From the NCBI RefSeq assembly GCF_002025705.1, contig NZ_CP018846.1:1665501-1729500 (forward strand): a stretch of 64,000 nucleotides of DNA. Direction: 5' to 3'. A model generated the notes under the pieces. That model was given only the letters and a program-made list of their open reading frames with translations, had not been told where the DNA came from and searched no databases. The translations under genes were made by a program, and so were the position numbers. Every line of letters starts with the position of its first letter. Within the stretch, counting starts at the first letter, position 1. The stretch comes from Pseudomonas putida (GTDB taxonomy: Bacteria > Pseudomonadota > Gammaproteobacteria > Pseudomonadales > Pseudomonadaceae). Shown piece by piece: positions 44,771-53,113 of the stretch.

Positions 44771-45730
44771 TCAAGCCTGCCAGATCCCTTTGCCCGCCAG
44801 CCGCTCCCGGTCATGGGGCTGGTTGAAGTCCTGCAGCGGGCCCTTGGGCACGATGCCGTTCGGGTTGATGGTCTTGTGGCTCATGTAATAGTGCTTCTGG
44901 ATGTGTTCCATGTTCACGGTGCTGGCCACACCCGGCCACTGGTACAGCTCACGCAGCCAGTTGGACAGGTTGTGGTAGTCGCTCAGGCGGCGCAGGTTGC
45001 ACTTGAAGTGGCCGTGGTACACCGCATCGAAACGCACCAGGGTGGTGAACAGGCGCACATCGGCCTCGGTCAGGTACTCGCCGGCCAGGTAGCGATTGCG
45101 GCCCAGCAGGTCTTCCAGGTGGTCCAGTTCGTTGAACACCTCATCGAAGGCGGCCTCGTAGGCATCCTGTGTGGTGGCGAAGCCTGCGCGGTACACGCCG
45201 TTGTTCACAGCCGGGTAGATACGTTCGTTCAACGCTTCGATGGCCGGGCGCAGCGGCTTGGGATACAGGTCCAGCGTATTGCCGGTCAGCTCGTTGAACG
45301 CGCTGTTGAAGATGCGGATGATCTCTGACGACTCGTTGTTGACGATGCGCTTCTCTTGCTTGTCCCACAGCACGGGCACGGTCACGCGACCGGTGTAGTG
45401 CGGGTCGTCCTGGGTATAGCGCTGATGCAGGTACTGCAGGGCGTCGAGGTGGTCGCCGCTGGAGCCTTGCTGCTGGTCGAAGGTCCAGCCATGGTCCTGC
45501 ATCAGCCAGCTGACCACCGACACATCGATCAGTGGCTCAAGGCCTTTGAGCGCGCGCAAGATCAGGGTGCGATGGGCCCATGGGCAGGCCAGCGAAACGT
45601 ACAGGTGATAGCGACCGGCTTCGGGGGCGGGCAGTTGGTTGCGACGCTGGGCGTTTTCGCGTTTGAAGGTGCCGTCCTTGCCGTTTTCATACCACTGGTC
45701 GTGCCAGCGACCGTCGATCAAAAGGCCCAT
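44771..45730 (-). CDS. yqjG: glutathionyl-hydroquinone reductase (Xi-class GST)
   Basis: 319 residues. The catalytic Cys is in SLACPWAHR (Cys about 49), the Xi-class motif, with the C-terminal GST helical domain from about 150 (YLAGEYLTEADVRLF). These enzymes reduce glutathionyl-hydroquinones. The ATG at 45730 gives MGLLIDGRWHDQWY; 22 upstream in-frame residues are not family-like. Confidence 0.93.
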   Translation of the reverse strand: MGLLIDGRWHDQWYENGKDGTFKRENAQRRNQLPAPEAGRYHLYVSLACPWAHRTLILRALKGLEPLIDVSVVSWLMQDHGWTFDQQQGSSGDHLDALQYLHQRYTQDDPHYTGRVTVPVLWDKQEKRIVNNESSEIIRIFNSAFNELTGNTLDLYPKPLRPAIEALNERIYPAVNNGVYRAGFATTQDAYEAAFDEVFNELDHLEDLLGRNRYLAGEYLTEADVRLFTTLVRFDAVYHGHFKCNLRRLSDYHNLSNWLRELYQWPGVASTVNMEHIQKHYYMSHKTINPNGIVPKGPLQDFNQPHDRERLAGKGIWQA

Positions 45731-45823
45731 GATGAGCTCCTCGGAAACAAAATTGTTTGTCGTTGGAGCCCAGTCTAGGGGAAATCGTTCGAACAACTAG
45801 CGCAAAGAATGCCCCCTAAATAT

Positions 45824-46828
45824 CTAGTTATTCGATTGGTTTCGTGCGGCCCAATAGCCACGTGCGGTGGTGAAAGCCTGTTCGCGATCCTGCCCCAGAG
45901 CACGCAGCGCCAGGGCCATGGTCGCCACCACGGCCATTTCGCCGTAGCTGTCTTCTGCCTCGCCGCGCCAAACTGCCAGCAGCTGCTCGGGCTGCAGGCT
46001 CGGGGGTTTCACGTGGCGGCGTTCGCTGAGCGCCGGCCACTCCTCATCCCAGGCTTCGCCTGCACGGGTGCCGTAGAGGTGGCTGATGACATCGGGATTG
46101 ACCTCGATCTCGCCGCCATCGCCCTTGATCACCACGGCATGGTCGCCGAGCAGGCGGCTGGCTTCACGGTGCACGGCCTGGTAGCCGGGGTGGAAGATGC
46201 TCTGCAGGCCGCAACGCGCACTCAGCGGATTGAGTACCCGCGCCAGGGAATGGATGGGCGAGCGCAGGCCCAGGGTGTTGCGCAGGTCGATCATCCGCTG
46301 CAGTTGCGGCGCCCAGTCGTGCAGCGGGGCAAACGCCAGGCGCTGCTGGTCGAGGGCCTGGCTGACCGCAGCCCAGTCGCGGCACAGCGGGATTTCCAAC
46401 AGAGCCAGCAGTTGCTCGGTATACATGCGCCCGGCGGTGTGCGCGCCACCGCCGTGCATGAGGATACGCACGCCATTGGCAGCCAGGCACTTGGCACTGA
46501 GCAGGTACCAGGGCAGGTGGCGCTTCTTGCCGGCGTAGGTCGGCCAGTCGATGTCCACAGCGATGCGCGGTGCCTGCAGGTGCGCGCGCAGGGCTTCGGT
46601 GAAGCCGGCGAGCTCTTCGGCGCTTTCTTCCTTGTGCCGCAACAGCATCAGGAAGGCACCCAGCTGGGTATCTTCGACCTTGCCTTCGAGCAGCAGGGTC
46701 ATGGCGGCGCGGGCTTCCTCACGGGTCAGGCCGCGGGCGCCGCGTTTGCCTTTGCCAAGGATGCGCACGAATTCGGCGAACGGGTGTTCAGCCGGGGTTT
46801 CCAGGGTCAGCGGGCGGGCGTCGGTCAT
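45824..46828 (-). CDS. YbiB/TrpD2-like protein (glycosyltransferase family 3 fold)
   Basis: 334 residues, similar in fold to anthranilate phosphoribosyltransferase (GKRGARGLTREEARAAM at the N terminus, LMHGGGAHTAGRMYTEQLL, VIKGDGGEIEVNPD). The YbiB group has lost the enzyme's substrate site and in E. coli binds nucleic acid. The ATG at 46828 overlaps tusE by 4 bp and is preferred over a TTG six bases upstream. Last gene of the tus operon. Confidence 0.8.
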   Translation of the reverse strand: MTDARPLTLETPAEHPFAEFVRILGKGKRGARGLTREEARAAMTLLLEGKVEDTQLGAFLMLLRHKEESAEELAGFTEALRAHLQAPRIAVDIDWPTYAGKKRHLPWYLLSAKCLAANGVRILMHGGGAHTAGRMYTEQLLALLEIPLCRDWAAVSQALDQQRLAFAPLHDWAPQLQRMIDLRNTLGLRSPIHSLARVLNPLSARCGLQSIFHPGYQAVHREASRLLGDHAVVIKGDGGEIEVNPDVISHLYGTRAGEAWDEEWPALSERRHVKPPSLQPEQLLAVWRGEAEDSYGEMAVVATMALALRALGQDREQAFTTARGYWAARNQSNN

Positions 46829-47160
46829 ATGCAATTGGTCGGCTTGGGCAGGCCCGCCAGCTTGGCGGCGAGTTTGGCGGGGGTGCCGTTGAACAGGCGG
46901 TTGAGGTGCGGGCTGTTGCCCTTTTCCGTGCCCAGCTTGAGCGCGGTGTACTTGATCAGCGGGCGGGTGGCCGGCGACAGCTGGTACTCATCGTAGAACT
47001 GGCGCAGCAGTTCGAGGATTTCCCAGTGGTCGGCGGTCAGGGCGATGCTTTCGCGCTCGGCCAGGGCCTCGGCGACGGGGTGCGACCAGTCTTGCAGGTC
47101 GACCAGGAAGCCGTCCTTGTCCAGGGCGATGGCGCGCTCGCCAACGTTCAGCGTACTCAT
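46825..47160 (-). CDS. tusE: sulfurtransferase TusE (DsrC family)
   Basis: 111 residues. The sulfur carrier that takes sulfur from TusBCD to MnmA. The C-terminal tail GLPKPTNCI has the single essential Cys at position 110; the second DsrC Cys is absent, as in TusE. TADHWEILELLRQFYDEYQL is the conserved core. Overlaps tusB and ybiB by 4 bp. Confidence 0.95.
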   Translation of the reverse strand: MSTLNVGERAIALDKDGFLVDLQDWSHPVAEALAERESIALTADHWEILELLRQFYDEYQLSPATRPLIKYTALKLGTEKGNSPHLNRLFNGTPAKLAAKLAGLPKPTNCI

Positions 47161-47453
47161 AGCCAGCTGTTGACCTTGTCGTAGTGCAGTGACAGCTCGA
47201 CGAAGGCCTGGTAGTCCACGGCCTTGGCCAGCGTGCTGCTGATGGCACGGGCCTGCAGGTCTTCGTCGAGGGCGAACAGGCGTTGTGCCAGGTTGGCAGC
47301 CTGCAGCTGGCGCTGGGCGTCGCTGCCGTCGCGCAGGGCATAGACCGCATCGCCGCACAGCAGCACGCCGTCTTCAGCGCCCAGCAGGCGCAGGCAGCTG
47401 TCCATGCGCTCGTCGCCGAACGGGGAGTGGGATAACACGTGAAGGGTTGGCAT
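47157..47453 (-). CDS. tusB: sulfurtransferase complex subunit TusB (DsrH family)
   Basis: 98 residues. MPTLHVLSHSPFGDERMDSC is the family N terminus, with LLCGDAVYAL. Subunit of the hexameric TusBCD relay. Start overlaps the tusC stop by one base (TGATG). Confidence 0.92.
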   Translation of the reverse strand: MPTLHVLSHSPFGDERMDSCLRLLGAEDGVLLCGDAVYALRDGSDAQRQLQAANLAQRLFALDEDLQARAISSTLAKAVDYQAFVELSLHYDKVNSWL

Positions 47454-47812
47454 CAGAGCGTCACCACTTGGTCGAAACGGGCAATCAGGGCTTGCAGGGC
47501 TGTATCGTCCAGCACCTCCACCGGCAGCTCCAGGCTATCGGCGGCCAGGCCACGGCGCGCCAGGCTGTGCTGGCAGGCGAACAGCTCCTCGACGCCGAAC
47601 ATCGGCAGCGCCTGCAGGTTGGCGGCGAGATTCTTCTGCTGCACGGCGGCCGGTTGCTGGCCGGGTGCCAGTTGGAATACGCCGTCATCAAGGAACAGCA
47701 TGGCCAGCGGCAAGTCGAACGCGCCACCGGCCAAGGCGATATCCAGCGCTTCGCGGGCGGACGGGCCGTTCCATGGTGCCTGGCGGCTGATGATCAACAT
47801 CGATTTGGCCAT
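47453..47812 (-). CDS. tusC: sulfurtransferase complex subunit TusC (DsrF family)
   Basis: 119 residues. KSMLIISRQAPWNGPSAREA and ALDIALAGGAFDLPLAMLFL define the family. Non-catalytic partner in TusBCD. The ATG at 47812 is one base beyond the tusD stop. Confidence 0.92.
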   Translation of the reverse strand: MAKSMLIISRQAPWNGPSAREALDIALAGGAFDLPLAMLFLDDGVFQLAPGQQPAAVQQKNLAANLQALPMFGVEELFACQHSLARRGLAADSLELPVEVLDDTALQALIARFDQVVTL

Positions 47813-47813
47813 T

Positions 47814-48206
47814 TCAGTCGCCTCCGAAGCAGACCAGGCGGTCGGCAGTTTGCGCGGCTTCATGCAGCTGGCCGAGGCCAGACAGCTCCCACGGCTTGGG
47901 CAGGTTTACCGCCGGGCGCTGGTAGCGGCTGGCTTCGGCTTCATCGAGCACGCCACGGCGCAGCGCGGCGGCGATGCACACCACCGCGTCGAGCCGGTTG
48001 ATGTCGATGAATGCACGCCACTGGGCGGCGATGTCCTGTTCATCCTGGGGGGCGACCACGTTGGCCGAGGCGCTGTGCACCCCGTCCTGATAGAAGAACA
48101 GCCGGGCAATCTCATGCCCGCCAGCCAGCACCGCCTCGGCGAAGCGCAAGGCGCGGCGCGAGGAGGGCGCATGGGCCGGGGAAAAAACCGCGATAGCGAA
48201 TTTCAT
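47814..48206 (-). CDS. tusD: sulfurtransferase complex subunit TusD (DsrE family)
   Basis: 130 residues. MKFAIAVFSPAHAPSSRRAL is the family start. The reactive Cys that receives persulfide sulfur from TusA is in DAVVCIAAALRRGV near residue 78. First gene of the tusDCBE-ybiB operon. An in-frame extension to 48245 is not needed. Confidence 0.93.
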   Translation of the reverse strand: MKFAIAVFSPAHAPSSRRALRFAEAVLAGGHEIARLFFYQDGVHSASANVVAPQDEQDIAAQWRAFIDINRLDAVVCIAAALRRGVLDEAEASRYQRPAVNLPKPWELSGLGQLHEAAQTADRLVCFGGD

Positions 48207-48243
48207 GGATAACTCGTGCAAAGGAATGCCGCCATGATAAAGC

Positions 48244-48284
48244 AAAAAAGCCCGACCCCGCTTGTACCTGGCGGGGCGGGCTTT
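48244..48284 (-). terminator. terminator after the nucleobase permease
   Basis: On the minus strand AAGCCCGCCCCGC pairs with GCGGGGTCGGGCTT and is followed by a T-run (TTTTTTG). It ends the permease transcript before tusD. A degenerate REP-like sequence (48310-48360) lies between it and the permease stop. Confidence 0.8.
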
Positions 48285-48382
48285 CTATATATCTGAAAAG
48301 GCTGGCGCGATCCCTGTGGGAGCTGGCTTACCGACGATGGGCCGCATGGTGGCCCCGTGGCCCTAACAGACGAGCACAGGAA

Positions 48383-49762
48383 TCAAGCCTGTTCCTTGCT
48401 CTCCGGCAGGAACCAGTTCAACACCAGGGCGCAGATACCACCGGTAGCCACACCCGATTCCAGCACATTGCGGATTGCCGCCGGCATGTGCGCGAGGAAC
48501 TCCGGCACCTGTGCCACACCCAGGCCCAACGCCAGCGACACGGCGATGATCAGCAGGGCACGGCGGTCGAGGCGGGTACTGGCCAGAATGTTGATGCCCG
48601 ACGCGGCAACCGCACCGAACATGACCATGGCCGCGCCACCCAGCACCGGCTCAGGCACTGCCTGAATCACACCGGCCACGCTCGGGAACAGGCCCAGCAG
48701 CACCAGCATCACGGCAATCCAGATGCCGATGTGGCGGCTGGCAATACCGGTCAGCTGAATCACGCCGTTGTTCTGGGCGAAGATCGAGCTGGGGAAAGTG
48801 TTGAACAGGCCAGCCAGCAGCGAGTTGGCACCGTTGACCAGCACGCCGCCCTTGATGCGCGACATCCACAGCGGGCCTTCGACCGGCTGGCGCGAGACCT
48901 TGCTGGTGGCGGTGACGTCACCAATGGCTTCCAGCGAAGTCACCAGGTAGATCACCAGCATCGGGATGAACAGCGCCCACGAGAAGCCCAGACCGAAGTG
49001 CAGCGGCGTTGGTACCTGGAACAGTGCGGCCTCGTGCATGCCGGTGAAGTCCAGGCGGCCGAGGTAGCCAGCCAGGGCATAGCCGACCGCCAGGGCGATG
49101 ACGATCGCGCAGCTGCGCATCCACACTACCGGGATGCGGTTGAGGATCACGATCACCGCCAGCACAGCGCCCGATAGCAGCAGGTTTTCGCCGTTGGCAA
49201 AGGTGCCATTGGCCATGGCGCCGAAGCCGCCACCCATGCTGATCAGGCCGACCTTGATCAGGGTCAGGCCGATCATCAGCACGACGATACCGGTCACCAG
49301 CGGGGTGATCAGGCGTTTGACGAAGGGCAAGATGCGCGACACGCCCATTTCGACAAAGGAACCGGCAATCACCACGCCGAAGATCGCCGCCATCACGCTT
49401 TCGACCGGCGTGCCTTGCTTGACCATCAGTGCACCGCCGGCAATCAGCGGCCCGACGAAGTTGAAGCTGGTGCCCTGGACGATCAGCAGCCCGGCACCGA
49501 ACGGGCCGAAGCGCTTGCACTGGACGAAGGTGGCAATACCGGAGATCACCAGCGACATGGAGACGATGAGGTTGGTATCGCGAGCCGAAACGCCCAGCGC
49601 CTGGCAGATGAGCAGGCCTGGGGTGACGATCGGCACGATGATCGCCAACAGGTGCTGCAGCGCCGCCAGCAGGCCGATCAACAGACGTGGCTTGTCCTCA
49701 AGGCCAAGTACCAGTTCGTTGGCAGGCGCCGCCGCGCCTGGGCTGTGTTCGTGTGAGCTCAT
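48383..49762 (-). CDS. NCS2-family nucleobase:cation symporter (xanthine/uracil permease)
   Basis: 459 residues with 14 predicted membrane segments. The NCS2 signature QNNGVIQLTGIASRHIG is near residue 325, with GLEDKPRLLIGLLAALQHLL at the start and FVGPLIAGGALM in TM3-4. It imports a purine or pyrimidine base with protons. The QNNG form is usual for xanthine/urate permeases. No purine riboswitch is seen upstream. Confidence 0.9.
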   Translation of the reverse strand: MSSHEHSPGAAAPANELVLGLEDKPRLLIGLLAALQHLLAIIVPIVTPGLLICQALGVSARDTNLIVSMSLVISGIATFVQCKRFGPFGAGLLIVQGTSFNFVGPLIAGGALMVKQGTPVESVMAAIFGVVIAGSFVEMGVSRILPFVKRLITPLVTGIVVLMIGLTLIKVGLISMGGGFGAMANGTFANGENLLLSGAVLAVIVILNRIPVVWMRSCAIVIALAVGYALAGYLGRLDFTGMHEAALFQVPTPLHFGLGFSWALFIPMLVIYLVTSLEAIGDVTATSKVSRQPVEGPLWMSRIKGGVLVNGANSLLAGLFNTFPSSIFAQNNGVIQLTGIASRHIGIWIAVMLVLLGLFPSVAGVIQAVPEPVLGGAAMVMFGAVAASGINILASTRLDRRALLIIAVSLALGLGVAQVPEFLAHMPAAIRNVLESGVATGGICALVLNWFLPESKEQA

Positions 49763-50066
49763 CGGTGAAGCTGCCCCGGAAGAAAAAAGGAGCGCATTCT
49801 ACGGGCAGAAGTGCGATTGCGGTAGGGGAATGCACGATGGCGGCATGATCGGCGACCATTTGCATGGTTTTCTGACTTTTAGGTCAGTGTTTGTGAGGTC
49901 GGCGGGGTGGGTTTGGGTTTTTTGGTGGGGCGTAAATCGAGCGCCGCGCGGGCGGCGCTCGATCTCACAGGCGCCAAACCTCTCAAGGCCAGCACCTCGC
50001 ACCCCACCACATTTCCATCACGCAAAGAAAAGCCCGCCGAAGCGGGCTTTCTCAAGCAGCAATCAA
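49763..50066. other. 304-bp intergenic region with a long perfect hairpin
   Basis: ATCGAGCGCCGC (49936-49947) and GCGGCGCTCGAT (49952-49963) form a 12-bp perfect stem with a GCGG loop. It is preceded by a T/G-rich stretch (TTTGGGTTTTTTGGTGGGG). No ORF is supported. The 5' part holds the permease promoter. Confidence 0.65.
50028..50051 (-). terminator. terminator after the YccA-like gene
   Basis: AAAAGCCCGC CGAA GCGGGCTTT: a 7-9 bp stem with a tetraloop and T-run on the minus strand, 16 bp past the stop. Confidence 0.88.
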
Positions 50067-50738
50067 TCAGTCATCACGACCCATGATGCCAAACAGCTGC
50101 AGCAAGCTGATGAACAGGTTGTAGATCGACACATACAGGCTGATGGTCGCCATGATGTAGTTACGCTCACCCCCATGAATGATCGCGCTGGTCTGGAACA
50201 GAATGCAGACCGAAGAGAACAGCACGAAGCCAGCGCTAATTGCCAGTTGCAGGCCGCTGATCTGGAAGAAGAAGCTGGCAACCACCGCGCCCAGCAGAAC
50301 AAAGAAGCCAGCGGTGATGAAGCCGCTGAGGAAGCTCATGTCCTTGCGGGTGATCAGCACATAGGCCGACAGACCACCGAACACCAGCGCGGTCATGGCA
50401 AATGCCGAGCTGACCACCTCGGCGCCACCGGCCATGCCCAGGTAGCGGTTGAGGATCGGGCCGAGAATGAAGCCCATGAAGCCGGTGAGGGCAAAGGTGG
50501 ACACCAGGCCCCAGACCGAATCACGCAGTTTGGCGGTGAGGAAGAACAGACCGTAGAAGCCGATCAGCACGACGAACACGTTCGGGTAACCGACACGCAT
50601 CTGCTGGGCGACGAAGGCCATGACACCGCTGAAGGCGAGGGTGAGTGCCAGCAGGCTGTACGTGTTGCGCAGGACCTTGCTGACCTCCTGCTGCTCGGCC
50701 TGCTGGCCGTGGTGTACGGCATAATCCTGTTCGCGCAT
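50067..50738 (-). CDS. yccA: Bax inhibitor-1/YccA-family membrane protein
   Basis: 223 residues, seven membrane helices. NTYSLLALTLAFSGVMAF is TM1 and TALVFGGLSAYVLITRKDMS and LYVSIYNLFISLLQLFGIM close the protein. YccA in E. coli is an FtsH substrate that modulates its activity. The ATG at 50738 follows GGAGTGTCGCC; a longer in-frame reading enters the tRNA region. Confidence 0.92.
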   Translation of the reverse strand: MREQDYAVHHGQQAEQQEVSKVLRNTYSLLALTLAFSGVMAFVAQQMRVGYPNVFVVLIGFYGLFFLTAKLRDSVWGLVSTFALTGFMGFILGPILNRYLGMAGGAEVVSSAFAMTALVFGGLSAYVLITRKDMSFLSGFITAGFFVLLGAVVASFFFQISGLQLAISAGFVLFSSVCILFQTSAIIHGGERNYIMATISLYVSIYNLFISLLQLFGIMGRDD

Positions 50739-50823
50739 GGCGACACTCCTTATGGATCCGTGGTTTGAGACGTTCAGATGCAAGCAGTCTAACAGAGCCT
50801 CCGCAACCCGCGACACAGAGAGT

Positions 50824-50851
50824 TTGACAGCGTGTTTCATTACGGTATTAT
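50824..50851 (+). promoter_or_regulatory. sigma70 promoter of tRNA-Ser
   Basis: TTGACA (50824-50829), 16-bp spacer, TATTAT (50846-50851), with the tRNA 5' end 19 bp further on. Confidence 0.8.
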
Positions 50852-50870
50852 GGCGGCCGCAAAACGAGCT

Positions 50871-50958
50871 GGAAGCGTGGCCGAGTGGTTTAAGGCAACG
50901 GTCTTGAAAACCGTCGATGGGCAACTATCCTAGAGTTCGAATCTCTACGCTTCCGCCA
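50871..50958 (+). tRNA. tRNA-Ser (anticodon TGA)
   Basis: 88 nt including encoded CCA. The acceptor GGAAGCG pairs with CGCTTCC before the discriminator G. The anticodon arm CGGTCTTGAAAACCG presents TGA. The T arm is AGAGTTCGAATCTCT, and the long variable arm typical of serine tRNAs is present. Its 3' 26 bases are the left copy of the integration site, so the gene stays intact after insertion. Confidence 0.97.
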
Positions 50959-50960
50959 TA
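50933..50960 (+). repeat. attL core (28 bp)
   Basis: GAGTTCGAATCTCTACGCTT plus CCGCCATA, the T-arm to CCA end of tRNA-Ser plus TA. Identical to 62834-62861. Confidence 0.95.
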
Positions 50961-51006
50961 CAAGTGCTTGATTTCATTGATGTTTACCTTAGGCGACCTC
51001 TCAAAA

Positions 51007-51034
51007 GGGAACGTTTTGGGAACATTTTGGGAAT
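51007..51034. promoter_or_regulatory. candidate integrase arm-type sites beside attL
   Basis: Three GGGAA(C/T) units start at 51007, 51018 and 51029, exactly 11 bp apart (GGGAACGTTTT GGGAACATTTT, then GGGAAT). Similar GGGAAC pairs lie beside attR. The integrase has an arm-binding type N-terminal domain. Confidence 0.5.
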
Positions 51035-51041
51035 CGAAGGC

Positions 51042-51072
51042 AAAAAAAGGGGCCATCACGGCCCCTTTTTTT
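51042..51072. terminator. bidirectional terminator at the integrase 3' end
   Basis: AAAAAAAGGGGCC ATCAC GGCCCCTTTTTTT, a 13-bp symmetric stem with A- and T-runs. It isolates the tRNA transcript from the integrase gene. Confidence 0.88.
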
Positions 51073-51079
51073 ATGCGTT

Positions 51080-52249
51080 TCAGCTCAACTTGAGCGCCTG
51101 GTTCAACAATCCCACCACGTCCGGGCCGTCCTGGCTGATCCACTTCGCATAGTGCCTGAAGATCATGGCCGTCGAGGTGTGCCCCATCTGATCCGCAATC
51201 CACTCTGGCGTGGCCAGTCCGCTGCTCAGCATCTGGCTGGCGAAGGTGTGCCTGCAGGTGTTCGGACCGCGCTGGCGAACGCCGGCCTTCTCCAGGTGGC
51301 CGATCCACCAACCATGCCGCAACACGTCCGAGGATCGATACGGTTCACCCGTGGCAGTGTTGTGGAAGACAAACCGAACCCGCTGCTCACGAATCGTCCG
51401 GTTGTCCCGCTCTACCACCTGGATCACTTCCGCCGGAAGTTGCCTCGTGAATCGCTCTTGCGCCTGCAGCGCACAAAGGGCAGGTGCGAGCAGCTTCACC
51501 TTGCGCGTTGACCGGCGTGTCTTGGTCACTTTGTATTGCCCGGCGACTCGCGCGCGGCGGATCTCCACGGTGCCGGCGGCCAGGTCGACGTCCTCCCAGG
51601 CCAAGGCAATAGCCTCGCTTACCCGTGGGCCGGACCAGATCATGTACTGCGACAGGTTGATCTCCTGCTGCCGCTCGGTTGGGTGCGTGAGAATCGCGTT
51701 GATCTCCTCCCGGGTGAATGGATCGGGATCATCAGCATCCGGCAGTGAGATGGTGATGCCGTCGGTGGGATCAAACGCCGAACGGTTCCGAGTGCGGTAC
51801 AGCCGGAAGATCTGCCGCAGGTGGCTGACGATCTCCCGCACGGTCTTGTTGTGCAGCTCGGGCATCAGTACGGACTGAACCCAGTGCTGAATGTCCAGGT
51901 GATCGATCCGGTCAGCCTGCATCGCCCCCCAGCGCGGCCGGATGTGCTTTTCGGTACGACTGCGGTACATGGCGAACCCGCTGGCCGCCATCTGGTTACG
52001 TTTGATCTCAAGCCAGAGATCGATGTAGTGGCCCAGCGAATTGGTCTTGATCCGGGGGGAGTTGGGAAAATGGCGGGCGTAGTCGAACGTCCCGGCCTCG
52101 ATCTCGTAGTTGATGATCCCGACCAAGCGCTCGGCGTTGGCCAGGTTGGCGGCTGATGCGCTGCCGGGGATTGTCTCCCTGCACAGTTCGCCTTGGTAAC
52201 GGAAATACACGCGGATGTGGTTGCCGCGTACTTCGACTCCATCTGCCAT
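51080..52249 (-). CDS. int: phage tyrosine-recombinase integrase
   Basis: 389 residues. An N-terminal arm-type DNA-binding region (about 1-60, NHIRVYFRYQGELCRETIPG), a core-binding SAM-like domain (about 70-170) and the catalytic domain with Arg in SGPRVSEAIALAWEDVD, His-x-x-Arg region NTCRHTFASQML and the terminal MGHTSTAMIFRHYAKW, whose Tyr is the nucleophile. All key residues are present, so it looks functional. It points towards the tRNA, as expected for its attachment site. Confidence 0.95.
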   Translation of the reverse strand: MADGVEVRGNHIRVYFRYQGELCRETIPGSASAANLANAERLVGIINYEIEAGTFDYARHFPNSPRIKTNSLGHYIDLWLEIKRNQMAASGFAMYRSRTEKHIRPRWGAMQADRIDHLDIQHWVQSVLMPELHNKTVREIVSHLRQIFRLYRTRNRSAFDPTDGITISLPDADDPDPFTREEINAILTHPTERQQEINLSQYMIWSGPRVSEAIALAWEDVDLAAGTVEIRRARVAGQYKVTKTRRSTRKVKLLAPALCALQAQERFTRQLPAEVIQVVERDNRTIREQRVRFVFHNTATGEPYRSSDVLRHGWWIGHLEKAGVRQRGPNTCRHTFASQMLSSGLATPEWIADQMGHTSTAMIFRHYAKWISQDGPDVVGLLNQALKLS

Positions 52250-52336
52250 TGAATTTCACTCTAAAACAGAGAAACGGCCCAGAGTATGGGCCGTTTCAAG
52301 AGGATGGCCCGTTTTCATGGCCTAGAAGATTGCGCG

Positions 52337-52555
52337 TCAGTTCTTGGCGTCGGCCCTGGAAAGCTGCGCTACTGCGTTGCGCACTGCGCGGTGGTCGCTG
52401 GGGGTACGGCTGGTGTGCACAGTTGGCCGGCCTGGCTTGGTCAGCCGTAGGTGGCCGCCTCTGGTGATACTGATGCTCCAGCCATGATTTTTCGCGTAAC
52501 CGATGACCACTTCCAGTCGTTTGCCGAATCGGCCAAGAGGCGCGGTCGCGCTCAC
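52337..52555 (-). CDS. small phage protein, HicA-like fold suggested
   Basis: 72 residues. GRFGKRLEVVIGYAKNHGWS followed by ITRGGHLRLTKPGRP and a C-terminal TPSDHRAVRNAVAQLSRA resembles the beta-beta-alpha double-stranded-RNA-binding-like fold of HicA, with the GGH(L) histidine. No HicB partner is adjacent, so a toxin role is unlikely. The start is GTG, fixed by a 4-bp overlap (GTGA) with the upstream gene. Confidence 0.6.
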   Translation of the reverse strand: MSATAPLGRFGKRLEVVIGYAKNHGWSISITRGGHLRLTKPGRPTVHTSRTPSDHRAVRNAVAQLSRADAKN

Positions 52556-52830
52556 GAGGACGCTTCTTGGTTGGCCGTCCCGGGGTGGGTGAATCGCGCC
52601 CCGGGACGGCCCGCACTGGCCTGTTGGACCAGGAGGTCGGGTGCCAGGCCGAGCTTAATGACTAGTGCCTTCACCGCGGCCTCAGCACTGATCGTGCTGC
52701 TGGCCGTCGGCTTAAGTCGCTCGGCCTTGGCGATATAGCTGCCGGCGCTCAAGCGAGCATGGATAGCGACCGCGCCAACGGTGCCTGTGGTAGCCTTGGC
52801 GCCGCCAGCTTCGGGGGGTTGTGATTGCAT
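52552..52830 (-). CDS. hypothetical phage early protein (92 aa)
   Basis: No recognised family. Ala/Thr-rich start (MQSQPPEAGGAKATTGTVGA), then a possible short helical domain (SAEAAVKALVIKLGLAPDLL). The start is set by a strong AAGGAG six bases upstream, preceded by a hairpin like the one ahead of the gene at 53110-53457. Overlaps the HicA-like gene by 4 bp. Confidence 0.65.
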   Translation of the reverse strand: MQSQPPEAGGAKATTGTVGAVAIHARLSAGSYIAKAERLKPTASSTISAEAAVKALVIKLGLAPDLLVQQASAGRPGARFTHPGTANQEASS

Positions 52831-52854
52831 GTTGCTTCTCCTTAGGGTTGGTTC

Positions 52855-52884
52855 GGCCCCGGGGAGTTGCCGCTCCCAGGGGCC
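52855..52884 (-). promoter_or_regulatory. leader hairpin with CGGCAA loop
   Basis: On the minus strand GGCCCCTGGGAG and CTCCCCGGGGCC pair over 12 bp with one mismatch around a CGGCAA loop. It sits 24 bp ahead of the ATG at 52830. The same hexaloop and the same downstream AAGGAGAAGCAACATGCA occur before the gene at 53457. Confidence 0.6.
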
Positions 52885-52897
52885 TTCCTTCACTTCG

Positions 52898-53113
52898 TCA
52901 CACGCCGGCCGCAATGGCCTGCATGTCCTTCTCGATTTCCCTCAGCACCTCATCCCGATCACTTGCATAGGCGAATGGCTGCGCCGAACCCGGCCGAGTG
53001 ATGGGAAAACGGGATTGAGGCAATCGGCACTCGGCCACGGTGTAGCCGCTGTCGTTCACCCAGCACCGCGGGATGACCCTGCCATCCGCACCACGCTTGG
53101 CCTTCCACTTCAT
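52898..53113 (-). CDS. hypothetical phage early protein (71 aa)
   Basis: Starts MKWKAKRGADGRVIPRCWVN and has a two-strand then helix look (SDRDEVLREIEKDMQAIAAG). No known family. Overlaps the upstream gene by 4 bp (ATGA), so it is translated as part of the minus-strand early operon. Confidence 0.65.
   Translation of the reverse strand: MKWKAKRGADGRVIPRCWVNDSGYTVAECRLPQSRFPITRPGSAQPFAYASDRDEVLREIEKDMQAIAAGV

Noticed and set aside
49763..49850. Purine riboswitch ahead of the nucleobase permease
   Set aside because: The three-helix purine aptamer core pattern is not present; only a plain leader with AAGGAG-like sequence is seen.
52337..52830. HicAB toxin-antitoxin pair
   Set aside because: The 72-aa protein is HicA-like in fold pattern, but the adjoining 92-aa protein shows no HicB features.
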